Source of the DNA: an uncultured Schlesneria sp.
Lineage (GTDB): Bacteria > Planctomycetota > Planctomycetia > Planctomycetales > Planctomycetaceae
Direction: 5' to 3'
Assembly (NCBI GenBank): GCA_903858935.1
Contig: CAIOKO010000044.1
Span: 1 to 36,177, forward strand
Length of the DNA stretch: 36,177 nt
Shown here: piece after piece, positions 26,245 through 36,037 of the stretch
How positions within the stretch are numbered: position 1 is the stretch's first letter
Layout: each line of letters starts with the position of its first letter
Position numbers and translations under genes: made by a program
The notes under the pieces: generated by a model
What the model was told of the DNA's origin: nothing
The model's input: only the letters and a program-made list of their open reading frames with translations
Database searches by the model: none

Positions 26245-27669
26245 ATGCCGACGAAACGTGATCAAGCGATGAATCGGAATGCCGGTATGACCCGTCGTGA
26301 TTTGGTTCTTCGCGGTGGTTTGGGGTTGGGTGCGATTCCGCTGGCGAATCAACTTGCTGCCAACGATTTGATGGCAATTGGGGCGCCGAAGACATCCTCG
26401 CCAAATCAGATGAGCCCATCATTCGGATGTGCCAAATCTGTAATCTTGTTCTGGCTTAACGGCGGTCCTGCTCAGCAGGAGTCCTGGGACCCAAAGCCAT
26501 CAGCGCCAGTGGAAGTTCGAGGCCCCTATTCTCCCATTGCAACTCGGACGCCGGGATTGAATGTCTGTGAATTGATGCCTCGGACTGCGAATCTGACCGA
26601 CAAGATCGCAGTCCTGCGAGCAGTCGTGACAAACGACAATGCTCATTCATCAAGTGGTTATGCCATGCTGACGGGAATCCCTCATCAGCCACTGAATGCC
26701 TAGAGCGCTACTGCAAAATCGCCAAACCTTCATCCCAGCGTGGACGCTGTGGTTCGTTATTTGCGTCCGGTTCGGAATGGTTTACCTGGTTCGGTTGTGC
26801 TTCCCGAGCATATCTGGAATGACGGTAATTTCCCTTGGCCAGGGCAAGACGCTGGGCTTCTCGGCCGAAAACACGATCCGTGGTTAATCCACTGCGATCC
26901 CGATTCTCCCTCATTCAATGTTCCGGACCTGACGTTTCCCCGCGAAATCTCATCGACGCGATTTGATCAGAGACGTGCGCTGCTGGAGCATGTCAATCGG
27001 CGACTGGATCAAACGTTGTGTAGTCCGCCGGTCGGACAATATTCTGAAGAATCCCAACAAGCGATGGGACTGCTGAGCGCCACTGCAAGTCGGAAAGCAT
27101 TCGATCTTTCCAGTGAATCCACGACCGCCCGCGATCGCTATGGCCGTTCAAGGTACGCACAAAGTGTGCTCCTTTCTAGGCGGCTTGTCGAAGCGGGGGT
27201 TTCAATTGTTCGTATCAACTGGCCACGAATTCCCGACAAACCCAATCAGGGTGGCTGGGATACGCATGCGCAACACTCGCGATGCTGCAAGGATTTTTTG
27301 ATGCCGATGATGGACAACGCCTATTCAGCACTTCTGGAAGATCTTGATCAACGGGGGCTTCTGGAGTCGACGCTGGTTGTCTGGGTTGGTGAGTTTGGCC
27401 GAACACCACAATTCAACGCAAACGGTGGCCGCGACCATTGGGGCCACGTTTTTTCAATGGCGATGGCTGGTGGGGGAGTTCGCGGTGGGGTGGTACATGG
27501 ATCTTCTGACAAAGACGCGGCGTATCCTTTAGATGGTCGCGTTGAACCACAGGATGTCATCGCGACAATTTTTCATTGTCTCGGTTTTCAACCGGATATG
27601 GTCATTCACGATACGCTGCGACGGCCGATTCCCATCAGTCGCGGCGAAGTGATTCATCAGATTCTTTAA
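26245..27669 (+). pseudogene. DUF1501 protein gene interrupted by one in-frame TAG
   Basis: One continuous frame of 475 codons encodes a DUF1501 protein (sulfatase/alkaline-phosphatase-like fold, Tat-exported, abundant in planctomycetes) except for TAG at 26701-26703. The upstream part has a Tat-type signal (MTRRDLVLRGGLGLG) and FWLNGGPAQQESWDPK. The downstream part has PEHIWNDGNFPWPGQDAG, GGWDTHAQH and GEFGRTPQFNANGGRDHWGH. Reading through the stop gives NA-stop-SATAKSPNLHPSVDAVVRYL, which aligns without any frameshift; GAG (Glu) to TAG is a one-base change. It may be a recent nonsense mutation, a sequencing error or a readthrough site. Internal GTG 26740 could start a 309-aa remnant lacking the signal peptide. 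It lies 86 bp after the VWA operon. Confidence 0.88.
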
Positions 27670-28235
27670 GTAGCGTTAATGTCCGATGACTTGAGGTTCG
27701 AGAAGAAGTGCAGTTACTCATCGAGTGACTACGCGGATTCATTCTGGGGCAGGTTCATCTATCTCTATCAGAGAAAAGGAAGCCTACGTTTTACGACGCA
27801 ATTGCCTTGTCTGGAAGGTTGCGCTGAAGCTTTCGAAATTCCTTTCCAGATCTTACTGCGATTAAATTGGCCCGATTTTCGTCTTTGGCAAAACCCTACG
27901 GCGTTAGCAATCTCGAAGCAACTTTTACTTCGCATGGGAAGTCGATAACAGTAAATTTCATTCCATATAAATCACCCTTGAACCCCACTTGAGTCACAAG
28001 TGAACTGGTAGAACACTGGTATGAGACGTTTGAAAACGTCGCAGGTTTGGCAGGTCGAGTGGAACCGTCTCACCTTGAATCAGAACCCTCAGGTCTATTT
28101 GTGTCCATACTGTTTGTCGGTTCAACCTTCGTCGTCACTGTCGCCGCAAGGTTATTTGTTCTTGTGGCTCGTTCGGCGATTCTGACTCTTTCGCCAATTT
28201 TGGCTGGTTTAACGCGGAATTCTAATACCAGTCAG
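27670..28235. other. Gene-free stretch of 566 bp between convergent genes
   Basis: No convincing gene. An ORF at 27679-27948 has no ribosome binding site and no recognisable features. A small perfect palindrome, GACGTTT-ga-AAACGTC, lies at 28025-28040. No T-rich terminator is seen. Confidence 0.45.
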
Positions 28236-29354
28236 TCACTTTGTTACTTCGAATTTCCCGCCGAGCGGGGCGAAGTTAAAAAGCTTCGCTTCGATGAACT
28301 TGTCAGCCGCGTTCCCGCTGTAGGCTTTGCCGCCGACAAGTTCTAACTTCTTCACAGATGCTCCCGGCTTCAAGTCCAGGTCGTCGAGACGGACCCAGAA
28401 TGTTGCTGGCGTAGTCGCCGAGTCGAACATCACGATTCGGTTGGTGCTGTCACTAATAGTACGCCAGATTGTCGACGAGACCCAGGGTTGGTTTTCGACA
28501 TCAATTCCCAGCGGCGTGCCGACGCTTCGCATCACTGACAGCACCGACATCATCGCTTGAAAGTAGAATTTTTGACCCGCCACACTACTAATGTATTGTG
28601 GTTTCGTTTCCGTTGGGATTGCTTCCAGCAAATAGGTTGCCCGGACAAACCGGTCTGCGGCGCGGGAGGTGCCTGGTAACGACTTCGTTAAGCCGCCTGC
28701 CTCTTTCCAGTATTCCATGATGGCCAGCTGTTTGTCGTAAACAGGTGAGTTAGTCATGACTTTATACTGCTTGCCATGGTGGATAATCAGCTTGCCTATG
28801 ACATATTCGAAGACGGCTGAATCTCCGGACGAGTCAGAGATGGCAAGGTGCATATTCGCCGGCTTGCCTGTAGGAAGGACTACGGTCTGCACCTCAAAGT
28901 TCTCTTTCTTCAGGTCCGCGACTGCTTCAGCTACGGTTGCATGATTGTCGAGAATGTATTGTGCCCACGTGCTCAGGCAAATGACCTTCGTTCCTTCCGG
29001 CGGCTTGCCGTAATCCGCCTCAGCCAGCGCCAGCATATTGACGACCAATCCCTTTTCGTTCATTCCTTCACTGGTGCCAATGTCGTAGCCGGTCACGATC
29101 AGGCTGCCATATTTTGATTCCCAGTTGATACTGTTAACTCCGCCCATTCCATCGCGTTTCATTCCACGAGGCAGGACCCACATGTTCGACTTTAAGTCCT
29201 CGCCCCAGTCCATCGAGCGACCTGTAATCACCGTGCCATCTTTGGCAATGTACAGCACGCGAGTGCAGGCTGAAGCTTGAACTGGAAATAAACAAACGGG
29301 CATCAGACCGAGAAATGCAATCAAAAAACGGTACCGAGCAATGTTTTGTCGCAT
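28236..29354 (-). CDS. Secreted linear amide C-N hydrolase (choloylglycine hydrolase family, Ntn)
   Basis: This 372-aa protein has a signal peptide whose predicted cut site (ASA|C) exposes Cys30 as the first residue. Members of the choloylglycine hydrolase/penicillin V acylase family use an N-terminal Cys as nucleophile, so export and activation would be one step. Family blocks are CTRVLYIAKDGTVITGRSMDW (30-50), GMNEKGLVVNML, and the later DSSGDSAVFEYV and MTNSPVYDKQL. It hydrolyses a linear amide such as a conjugated bile acid, N-acyl amine or penicillin-like substrate; the actual substrate cannot be inferred. It is the last gene of a same-strand run, separated from the methyltransferase by 217 bp. 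Confidence 0.92.
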   Translation of the reverse strand: MRQNIARYRFLIAFLGLMPVCLFPVQASACTRVLYIAKDGTVITGRSMDWGEDLKSNMWVLPRGMKRDGMGGVNSINWESKYGSLIVTGYDIGTSEGMNEKGLVVNMLALAEADYGKPPEGTKVICLSTWAQYILDNHATVAEAVADLKKENFEVQTVVLPTGKPANMHLAISDSSGDSAVFEYVIGKLIIHHGKQYKVMTNSPVYDKQLAIMEYWKEAGGLTKSLPGTSRAADRFVRATYLLEAIPTETKPQYISSVAGQKFYFQAMMSVLSVMRSVGTPLGIDVENQPWVSSTIWRTISDSTNRIVMFDSATTPATFWVRLDDLDLKPGASVKKLELVGGKAYSGNAADKFIEAKLFNFAPLGGKFEVTK

Positions 29355-29571
29355 AAGATTTTTCTTCGAGAAAGGGAATCGGAGCTTCGCTTAAAAACGC
29401 CGCGGTCACATTAACAGCGGGTTCTGTTGCCTGCGAGTAATCCGGACAAATTGAAAGGTTGAAAATCTCGTTGCTTCGCCTTCAGTCGCAATTTGATGCT
29501 TAAGTGTGCTCGTCATGGGAGTACCACTTTCGCATTCGGTAACCAAATCTGCGCAAAAGAGATCTTCATTA

Positions 29572-30354
29572 TCAGGCACGAGATTCATCGGATTTCCGTC
29601 CGATAATCAGCAGCGTGCGCACGGGGATGCGAAACCCTCCGTCCGCGTCGATCGTAATCTCAAGCTGTGAAAGCCAGTCACGCGGAACAGCCGCCAATCG
29701 ATCGTGAATCGCCTGAAAAGCCTCCGCACCGCTGCCGCCCAGTTCGCACCAGCGTTTAATCGTTAAACCATCAGGAATCTCGCAGCAGCGATTATCACAG
29801 GCTTCCACACGCAAGCCATTCGCCGCAAAAAGTTCCGTCCAGTGTTTCACGGTGTAGGAGCGGACGTGAGTCGGATCATGTAGCACTTCAATCTCATGAT
29901 TAAGCGAGTCCAGTTTCGCGTCTTCATCCCCTTCCATATCAATGATTGCCAATTGGCCGCCGGGCTTTGCGATTCGCGTCATTTCGGACATCGCTTTCGG
30001 CAAGTCCTCGAAGTGATGTGCAGCCAAGCGACAAACGACCAAGTCGAAAGAGAATGACGGCAACGGAATTGATTCGGCAAAGGCCTCAACTGTTTCCACC
30101 GCGACATTCCTTTTCAAAGCCAGTTGCCGAACTTGTTCGAGCATATTTGGTGCGGGATCAACAGCGACAATTCTTGACGCAATTCCACCAAAACCGAGCC
30201 CTGTATGCCCAGCTCCACTGGCGACGTCACAGACGGACGTGACGCGGGGAACAAGTCCGTGCAAACGAGCAAGTGTCGGACTGCTGGTGTGAACCTCGCT
30301 GGTCGCGTAGTTCGAGGCAATTGTGTCAAAACGTTGGGAGGATGATGAGCTCAT
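29572..30354 (-). CDS. Class I SAM-dependent methyltransferase
   Basis: This 260-aa cytoplasmic enzyme has the UbiE-like methyltransferase order: motif I VCDVASGAGHTGLGF (about 41-55), motif II acid VAVDPAPNMLEQ, FDLVVCRLAAHHFEDL (about 103-118) and the post-motif KPGGQLAIIDMEG. The substrate cannot be assigned; the family covers quinone, sugar and small-molecule methyl transfer. It follows the sarcosine-oxidase-like gene by 74 bp on the same strand, so a shared transcript is possible. No clear ribosome binding site precedes the ATG. Confidence 0.88.
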   Translation of the reverse strand: MSSSSSQRFDTIASNYATSEVHTSSPTLARLHGLVPRVTSVCDVASGAGHTGLGFGGIASRIVAVDPAPNMLEQVRQLALKRNVAVETVEAFAESIPLPSFSFDLVVCRLAAHHFEDLPKAMSEMTRIAKPGGQLAIIDMEGDEDAKLDSLNHEIEVLHDPTHVRSYTVKHWTELFAANGLRVEACDNRCCEIPDGLTIKRWCELGGSGAEAFQAIHDRLAAVPRDWLSQLEITIDADGGFRIPVRTLLIIGRKSDESRA

Positions 30355-30428
30355 TTGAGGAAAACCAGGTAAACGTAAATGTTTCTACCGCGTTTTTGAT
30401 ATGCAGCGCTGCATGAAAAGGTTCGCGG

Positions 30429-31616
30429 CTAAACAATCAGCGACGAACGCTGGCGAGAAAGAAAATCGATCGGCAATGAGGCCTGTCCCTTTTGGGTCAA
30501 GTCGGCGAGAACTTCACCAATGACCGGACAGAACTTAAACCCGTGGCCTGAAAAGCCCGCTGCAAACGCAACGTTTTTCCATTCGGGGTGAAGATCGATC
30601 ACAAAATGTTGATCGGGCGTCCGAGTGTAAAGGCAAATGGAATGACGCACCGGATCTGGATCGACGTCAGAAAGACACAGCGACAAGAACGAGTTTAGCC
30701 GTTCGAAGTCACTTGGATGACATGCCCGGTCGACATTGAGGGGGTTATTGACAGACTGGCCACCCGAGTGTTCTGCGACCTTGATCGTTGCTCCATCAAA
30801 ACTTGGAAACCCGTAGAACGTCCCATGGGGCAACTCGAAATAAAATGTCGGGCATCCGCGATTTTCACGGAAGTTGGTGGAGTGACATTGAAACCAACCC
30901 ACAAATTTACGTACGACATTGAGAGGCAAACCAAGACTGCTCAAGCATTCATTCGCCCATGCACCCGCAGTTATGACCAACGAATTCGCGTGGTACTCGT
31001 TGCTTGTGGTCTTCACGCAGACTGATTGGCCGTCCGATGACCACTCGACAACCCTCTCGTTCTCGATCATCGTCGCACCCAGTCGCCTGGCTTCGTCAAT
31101 TTGGGTCTGCACACAATCATCGACGAGCAACGTTCCGGCGCCCGGTTCAAAAGCAACATCATGCTCCGCAGGAAACACGAAACCGGGAAAACGCCTTAAT
31201 GCCTCGCTCACAGTAAAGTTTTGCAGTTCCAATCGATGTTGTTCGGCCGAAAGCCTTGCACCTTGAATCGTTTCGCCGTCGGCAGGCCCGGACAGAACAA
31301 GTCCCGTCTGACGGAACAAAGTTCGTCCCGTGTCTTTTTCCAGCTTATTCCATAACTCATAAGCCCGATGTAATAGCGGAACGTAGTCTGGATGCTCAAA
31401 GTACGCCTTGCGAATGATTCGAGATTCGCCGTGCGAACTCCCTCGATCGTGTCCCAATCGAAATTGCTCGATACCAAGAACACTGGCACCTCGACGAGCC
31501 AACTCAACGCAAGCTGCCGAACCCATTCCCCCGACCCCGATCACGATAACTTCATGAGCGTCAGATGATGGGTTACGAATAGGTAGGCTGCATTCGCGAT
31601 GTGAACGTGAAATCAT
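30429..31616 (-). CDS. Monomeric sarcosine oxidase / N-methyl amino acid oxidase-like flavoprotein
   Basis: This 395-aa FAD enzyme belongs to the D-amino-acid-oxidase fold. The dinucleotide motif is VIVIGVGGMGSAACVELARRG (25-43). The segment ICLYTRTPDQHFVIDLHPE (327-345) closely matches monomeric sarcosine oxidase, and Cys328 corresponds to the Cys that binds FAD covalently. Lys279 (TIKVAEHSGG) corresponds to the oxygen-activating Lys. GFSGHGFKF (354-362) is kept. It should demethylate a secondary N-methyl amino acid, releasing formaldehyde and hydrogen peroxide. Sarcosine and N-methyltryptophan are both possible substrates. It starts 25 bp after the lysA stop on the same strand. Confidence 0.93.
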   Translation of the reverse strand: MISRSHRECSLPIRNPSSDAHEVIVIGVGGMGSAACVELARRGASVLGIEQFRLGHDRGSSHGESRIIRKAYFEHPDYVPLLHRAYELWNKLEKDTGRTLFRQTGLVLSGPADGETIQGARLSAEQHRLELQNFTVSEALRRFPGFVFPAEHDVAFEPGAGTLLVDDCVQTQIDEARRLGATMIENERVVEWSSDGQSVCVKTTSNEYHANSLVITAGAWANECLSSLGLPLNVVRKFVGWFQCHSTNFRENRGCPTFYFELPHGTFYGFPSFDGATIKVAEHSGGQSVNNPLNVDRACHPSDFERLNSFLSLCLSDVDPDPVRHSICLYTRTPDQHFVIDLHPEWKNVAFAAGFSGHGFKFCPVIGEVLADLTQKGQASLPIDFLSRQRSSLIV

Positions 31617-31641
31617 TGGTTCATTGCCGTTGAAAAGGCTT

Positions 31642-32916
31642 TCAGTCGGTTATTTCGTGGGCAATCAAATCGGCATACGTCTCCCGTCGGCGAATCACGG
31701 TCACGTTGGTACCATCAACCAGTATCTCGGTACCTCGAGGCCGCGTGTTGTAATTGCTGCTCATCGCCGTGCCGTAAGCTCCGGCGCTGAACGTGGCAAA
31801 TAAGTCACCGCGTTTCATCGGTGGTAGAAATCGGTCTTTTGCAAAATAGTCACTCGACTCACAAACTGGCCCGACGACGTCTGTTTTTTCGCAGCCGTCG
31901 ATTGCATCTTCTACATTTTCCGGCATCGGGACGGCGGGTTTTACTGGCCAGACACGATGGAATGAATCGTACATCGCAGGTCGAATCAGATCGTTCATCC
32001 CACCGTCCTGAATCACGAACAGCTTTCCACCTTCACGCTTGGAAAACACGACTCGGCTGATCAGTACGCACGAATTGCCTACGACAAAGCGGCCTGGTTC
32101 AAGGGCCAGTCGGCATTTTGCCTCCCGAACGGCCGGAACAATCACATCGGCATAAGCCGATGCCGGCAATCCTTCGTTACCGCGATAACTGATCCCGAAC
32201 CCTCCACCCAGATTGATCCAGTTGATGTCGTGGCCGTCGCGTCGCAAGCCTTCAACAACTTCGATCGCTTTCTGACCCGCCGCGGCGTAAGGGTCGGTCG
32301 TCAGAATCGGCGAACCCAGATGCATGTGGATGCCCTTTAAAGCTAATCGCTTGTCTTTCAGGACTTTTGCAGCCAGCTCGCGGAACCGTTCGATGTCCAT
32401 CCCGAACTTGTTCCCTTTCTTGCCGGTTGTCGTTTTTGCGTGTGTTTTGGCATCAATGTCAGGGTTAAGCCGTAGGGCAACCCGACCAACTTTTCCCAAC
32501 GATCCCGCAACATCCGCGATCGCGTCAAGTTCCTGTTCGCTTTCGACGTCGAACATCAGGATATCGTTTTCCAGTGCAAACCGAATTTCTTCGTCTGTCT
32601 TGCCAACCCCGGCAAAGACGACCTTCGTTGTGTCGCCGCCCGCTGCCCTGACGCGATACAGTTCACCGCCCGAAACAACGTCGAAACTACATCCGGCGTC
32701 GCGAACGACTTTCAAAATTCCCAGCGTTGAATTCGCCTTGACCGAATAGCAGATCACGGGATCGACTTCTGCAAATGCGGTCTGAATCTGCTTCAACTGA
32801 CCCAGAATAAACGATTTTGAATACACCCAAAGCGGCGTACCGTACTGTTCAGCCAGCTTCGCTACAGGGACATCTTCACAATAAAGTTCGCCATCGCGAT
32901 ACGGAAATGACTGCAT
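31642..32916 (-). CDS. lysA: Diaminopimelate decarboxylase (LysA)
   Basis: This 424-aa PLP enzyme catalyses the last step of lysine synthesis, meso-diaminopimelate to lysine and CO2. It is a fold-type III decarboxylase. PLP lysine is Lys60 in CYSVKANS (56-63), followed by [14 protein letters not shown], the barrel motif [21 protein letters not shown], the PLP-phosphate region [12 protein letters not shown] and the dimer-contributed active-site Cys in [24 protein letters not shown] near the C-terminus is typical. Length is normal. The upstream neighbour, asd, supplies the same pathway, 134 bp away on the same strand. Confidence 0.97.
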   Translation of the reverse strand: MQSFPYRDGELYCEDVPVAKLAEQYGTPLWVYSKSFILGQLKQIQTAFAEVDPVICYSVKANSTLGILKVVRDAGCSFDVVSGGELYRVRAAGGDTTKVVFAGVGKTDEEIRFALENDILMFDVESEQELDAIADVAGSLGKVGRVALRLNPDIDAKTHAKTTTGKKGNKFGMDIERFRELAAKVLKDKRLALKGIHMHLGSPILTTDPYAAAGQKAIEVVEGLRRDGHDINWINLGGGFGISYRGNEGLPASAYADVIVPAVREAKCRLALEPGRFVVGNSCVLISRVVFSKREGGKLFVIQDGGMNDLIRPAMYDSFHRVWPVKPAVPMPENVEDAIDGCEKTDVVGPVCESSDYFAKDRFLPPMKRGDLFATFSAGAYGTAMSSNYNTRPRGTEILVDGTNVTVIRRRETYADLIAHEITD

Positions 32917-33050
32917 GGTTTGGTGCTCTTGGAATCAGGCTGCGTAACAAGCCACAGCCGTTTATATTTTGATCAACGCGAACCGGGCGGCGTATGCCCC
33001 CGGATTATTCTCCGGATTGCACGACAACCCGGAGTCATCAAATCTTCGAA

Positions 33051-34058
33051 TCAGTTGTGGTGCATCGCCAGCAACTCGGCGATTTGGACAGCGTTCGTCG
33101 CGGCCCCTTTTCGCAGGTTATCACTGACGCACCAGAACATTAAGCCGTTGGGATTCGTCAGGTCTTTGCGAATTCGGCCGATAAAAACCAGATCGCTTCC
33201 AGTCGACGTGTTAGGCATCGGATAGCCACCATGCGTTTCTTCATCAACAACTCGAAGACCTGGAAATGCCCGGAACAACCGCTTGGCTTCTTCCACCGGA
33301 ATCGGTCGTTCGGTTTCGACGAGGACCGTTTCGCTATGACAATTGGCAACGGGAATCCGAACACATGTCGCTGAAACCTGGATCGATTCGTCTCCGAGAA
33401 TCTTTCGAGTCTCGTAGACCATCTTCATTTCTTCGCTGGTATAACCCTGTTCCTTAAATCCACCAATCTGGGGGATCGCGTTAAACGCGATCGGCGACTT
33501 AAACACCTTGTGTTCATACGTCGTCCCGGCGAGGTTCGCACGTGTCCCTTCAATCAGGTCTTCCGTCCCTTGCAGTCCAGCCCCGCTGACAGCCTGATAT
33601 GTGCTGACGATCACTCGCTTCACCTTCCCGGCATCATGCAGTGGTTTGAGCGCCATCACCATCTGCGTAGTTGAGCAATTCGGGCTGGAAATAATTCCTT
33701 TGGCATTCAGCGCATCCTGCGGATTAATTTCCGGAATGACCAGAGCCACATTGGGATCCATCCGAAAATACCCGGATTCGTCGATGACCTTGCAGCCCGC
33801 TTGCACGGCATACGGCAGAAATTCGGCAGCCACTTCGTCGGGAGTACTGGCAATGACGACATCAACCCCCTTAAAGGCTGATGGCTCCAATAGCTCGACG
33901 GTGTATTCCTGGCCTTTGAATTTTAATTTGGAACCGGCACTTCGAGACGACGCAAGAAACCGATACGTCTTTGCGAGCATCGGTCGCTCTTCAAGAAGCT
34001 GCAACATGATACGACCAACCGCTCCGGTCGCACCTACCATCGCCATCGTTCCAAACAC
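33051..34058 (-). CDS. asd: Aspartate-semialdehyde dehydrogenase (Asd)
   Basis: This 335-aa NADPH enzyme reduces aspartyl-4-phosphate to aspartate semialdehyde, the branch point to lysine, threonine and methionine. The Rossmann motif is VGATGAVG, nucleophile Cys128 lies in SSPNCSTTQMV, and EINPQDA, VSTYQAVSGAG and the late RIPVANCHSE are intact. The frame is open to ATG 34196, but the first 46 residues are unlike the family. GTG at 34058 begins VFGTMAMVGATG, matching the usual MF.TVAIVGATG start, with GAGG about 9-10 nt upstream. It heads a minus-strand run with lysA and is divergent from the P450 gene. Confidence 0.96.
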   Translation of the reverse strand: MFGTMAMVGATGAVGRIMLQLLEERPMLAKTYRFLASSRSAGSKLKFKGQEYTVELLEPSAFKGVDVVIASTPDEVAAEFLPYAVQAGCKVIDESGYFRMDPNVALVIPEINPQDALNAKGIISSPNCSTTQMVMALKPLHDAGKVKRVIVSTYQAVSGAGLQGTEDLIEGTRANLAGTTYEHKVFKSPIAFNAIPQIGGFKEQGYTSEEMKMVYETRKILGDESIQVSATCVRIPVANCHSETVLVETERPIPVEEAKRLFRAFPGLRVVDEETHGGYPMPNTSTGSDLVFIGRIRKDLTNPNGLMFWCVSDNLRKGAATNAVQIAELLAMHHN

Positions 34059-34276
34059 AGTGATTTTTCCTCGTACTCGCCTTTGGTCTTTTATTTTGAG
34101 AGGCACCTGCCGCTCAACCTGTGCCGGAATCTTCCGACACAACTGAATGATACCCGCTAGGTTTACAAAGCCGCAATCATTCACAAAACTCTTCACTATT
34201 CTGTATCAAGTTGTAAGGCTGGTAGGGTTTGTATCGGCTTTACGCTCACGACAGTTCTCTGACGAGAGGCGACATC

Positions 34277-35617
34277 ATGCTACGGTCAAATGGTTTGCCT
34301 CCCGGCCCGAAAGGCTCGTTGATCGGAGGTTGTCTCAGCCAATTCGGTGCCGGTCGACTCGATTTTATGCTCAAAGTGGCAATGGAATATGGCGAGATTT
34401 CGAGTTTTCGTCTGGGGCCCCGACGTTTTTTCTTGATTACGAACCCCGATCTGATCGAGCAAGTTCTGGTAACGGACGCAAAGTACTATATCAAGCACGT
34501 CGGTGCCCGAGCGTACAAGCCTGTTCTTGGCAATGGCCTGGTCACCAGCGAGGGAGAATTCTGGCTGCGACAAAGACGACTCAGCCAACCCGCATTCCTC
34601 AAACAGCGGGTTCAGTCCTACGCTCCGTTGATGGCTGATTTGACAGATCGCATGTTCGAAAAATGGAAACCGGGGTCGCTGGTTGATATTCACGACGAAT
34701 TCAGCGGGCTCACCAGCGTGATCGCGCTCAAAACGCTGTTCGATCTCGACCATGCCGGCGATCGCACCCGATTCACCGAAACATTACGTCTCGCATTCGA
34801 TTTAATGAGCCTTCGGTTTCGTCATATAGTAAAGCTGCCACTATGGATTTCCTTTGGCTCCAATCGAACCCTGAACCGATCGGTCAAGGAGCTTTACGGC
34901 GTCGTCGATGGATTCATCGCTGCTGGAAGAGCCAGAAGTCAGCCAGGCAACGATCTGCTGTCCCGCCTGATTGCCGCTCAGGACGAGGATGGAACGCGCA
35001 TGACAGACCGGCAATTGCGTGACGAAATGATGACCTTATATCTCGCAGGCCACGAAACGACCGCGCTGACGCTTTCTTGGAGTTGGTATCTCATCTCGAA
35101 GCATCCTCAGGTTGAAGAGAAGCTTGTGTCAGAATGGAATCGAGTTTTGGGTGGTCGTACTCCAACTGCTGACGATCTTCCCTACTTGCCGTATACGGAT
35201 GCTGTCATTACCGAAGCCATGCGGATCTATCCACCGGTTTATCTTCTCGGTCGCGAAGCAACACAGGAACTTGAACTGGGCGGTTATCGTGTCAAGAAGG
35301 GCTGTACCATCTTCATGAGCCAATGGGTCAACCACCGCGATCCACGCTACTTTCCCAACCCTGAACAGTTTCTTCCCGAGCGATGGGAAGACGGACTCGC
35401 CAAACGTATCCCCAAATATGCCTACTATCCATTCGGCGGTGGTGCCCGAGCCTGCATCGGCAATACATTCGCTTTAATGGAAGCCGCGATAATACTCGCT
35501 GCGGTTGGTCAGAAGTACTGTTTCACCACTGAGCCGAATGCTCGGATCGAGTTGAATCCTCAGATCACTCTAGTGCCAAAGTTTGGCATTCCTTCGACGC
35601 TGAAGATTCGGAATTGA
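34277..35617 (+). CDS. Cytochrome P450
   Basis: This 446-aa haem monooxygenase starts with LPPGPKG (7-13), the proline-rich hinge common to the class. The I-helix oxygen-activation motif AGHETT is near residue 256, the K-helix ExxR motif reads EAMR in ITEAMRIYPP, and the haem loop FGGGARACIG has axial Cys393. Overall it resembles bacterial CYP4/CYP102-like soluble enzymes. No membrane anchor is present and no ferredoxin or reductase gene is adjacent, so redox partners must lie elsewhere. The start at 34277 has GAGAGG (34264-34269) 7 nt upstream, preferred over the ATG-like start at 34229. The substrate is unknown. Confidence 0.96.
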   Translation: MLRSNGLPPGPKGSLIGGCLSQFGAGRLDFMLKVAMEYGEISSFRLGPRRFFLITNPDLIEQVLVTDAKYYIKHVGARAYKPVLGNGLVTSEGEFWLRQRRLSQPAFLKQRVQSYAPLMADLTDRMFEKWKPGSLVDIHDEFSGLTSVIALKTLFDLDHAGDRTRFTETLRLAFDLMSLRFRHIVKLPLWISFGSNRTLNRSVKELYGVVDGFIAAGRARSQPGNDLLSRLIAAQDEDGTRMTDRQLRDEMMTLYLAGHETTALTLSWSWYLISKHPQVEEKLVSEWNRVLGGRTPTADDLPYLPYTDAVITEAMRIYPPVYLLGREATQELELGGYRVKKGCTIFMSQWVNHRDPRYFPNPEQFLPERWEDGLAKRIPKYAYYPFGGGARACIGNTFALMEAAIILAAVGQKYCFTTEPNARIELNPQITLVPKFGIPSTLKIRN

Positions 35618-35676
35618 AACTTGAGATCAGGTAGTGAGTTCCCACGTTCGTTCTGACGGGTGCCAATCGGTCAGCG

Positions 35677-35985
35677 ATGGTGATGCAACATTCGCACAAT
35701 TGCAGTATAAAACCAGTTGATTTGAAGCATTTTGTTGCCAAGAAGCATCCGAAGAAAGCTACTCGATTGTCCGTACCCGATCTTTCCGACCGTATTATCC
35801 GGCTCGAAATGGCCGTCGCCCACCTGGAACACGAGTTGGAACAGATGCACTCTGTTTTGCTTGCGGTTCAAGCCGAGCTTAAGACGACACGCGATCAGAT
35901 GTTAAAGCTCGAACGCCGCCTGGTTCTTGCGACCGAAATTGACGAACAACGCGAACCGATCGACGAACGACCGCCGCACTATTAA
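35677..35985 (+). CDS. slyX: SlyX-like coiled-coil protein
   Basis: This 102-aa protein has a SlyX-type core: SDRIIRLEMAVAHLEHELE (about 37-55) continues as a heptad-like coiled coil to about residue 85, and the protein ends ERPPHY, matching the PPPHY tail of SlyX. The first 30 residues are extra relative to typical SlyX (about 70-80 aa), so the real start may be a TTG near residue 31. The function of SlyX is not established. It follows the P450 gene by 59 bp on the same strand. Confidence 0.75.
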   Translation: MVMQHSHNCSIKPVDLKHFVAKKHPKKATRLSVPDLSDRIIRLEMAVAHLEHELEQMHSVLLAVQAELKTTRDQMLKLERRLVLATEIDEQREPIDERPPHY

Positions 35986-36037
35986 CTCTCGAAAGAATGA
36001 GCGATAAAATCCATTTGGAAGGTTAAGGATTCACAAG

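Noticed and set aside
26701-26740. Frameshift between two DUF1501 ORFs
   Set aside because: 26245, 26701 and 26740 are all in the same frame, so the break is a single TAG codon.
27679-27948. 89-codon ORF after the DUF1501 gene
   Set aside because: No ribosome binding site, no family features and unlikely composition.
28047-28346. 99-codon plus-strand ORF overlapping the Ntn hydrolase end
   Set aside because: Partly antisense to a real gene and lacks any start signal.
29406-29588. 60-codon minus-strand ORF after the methyltransferase
   Set aside because: Overlaps the methyltransferase end and has no start signal or family match.
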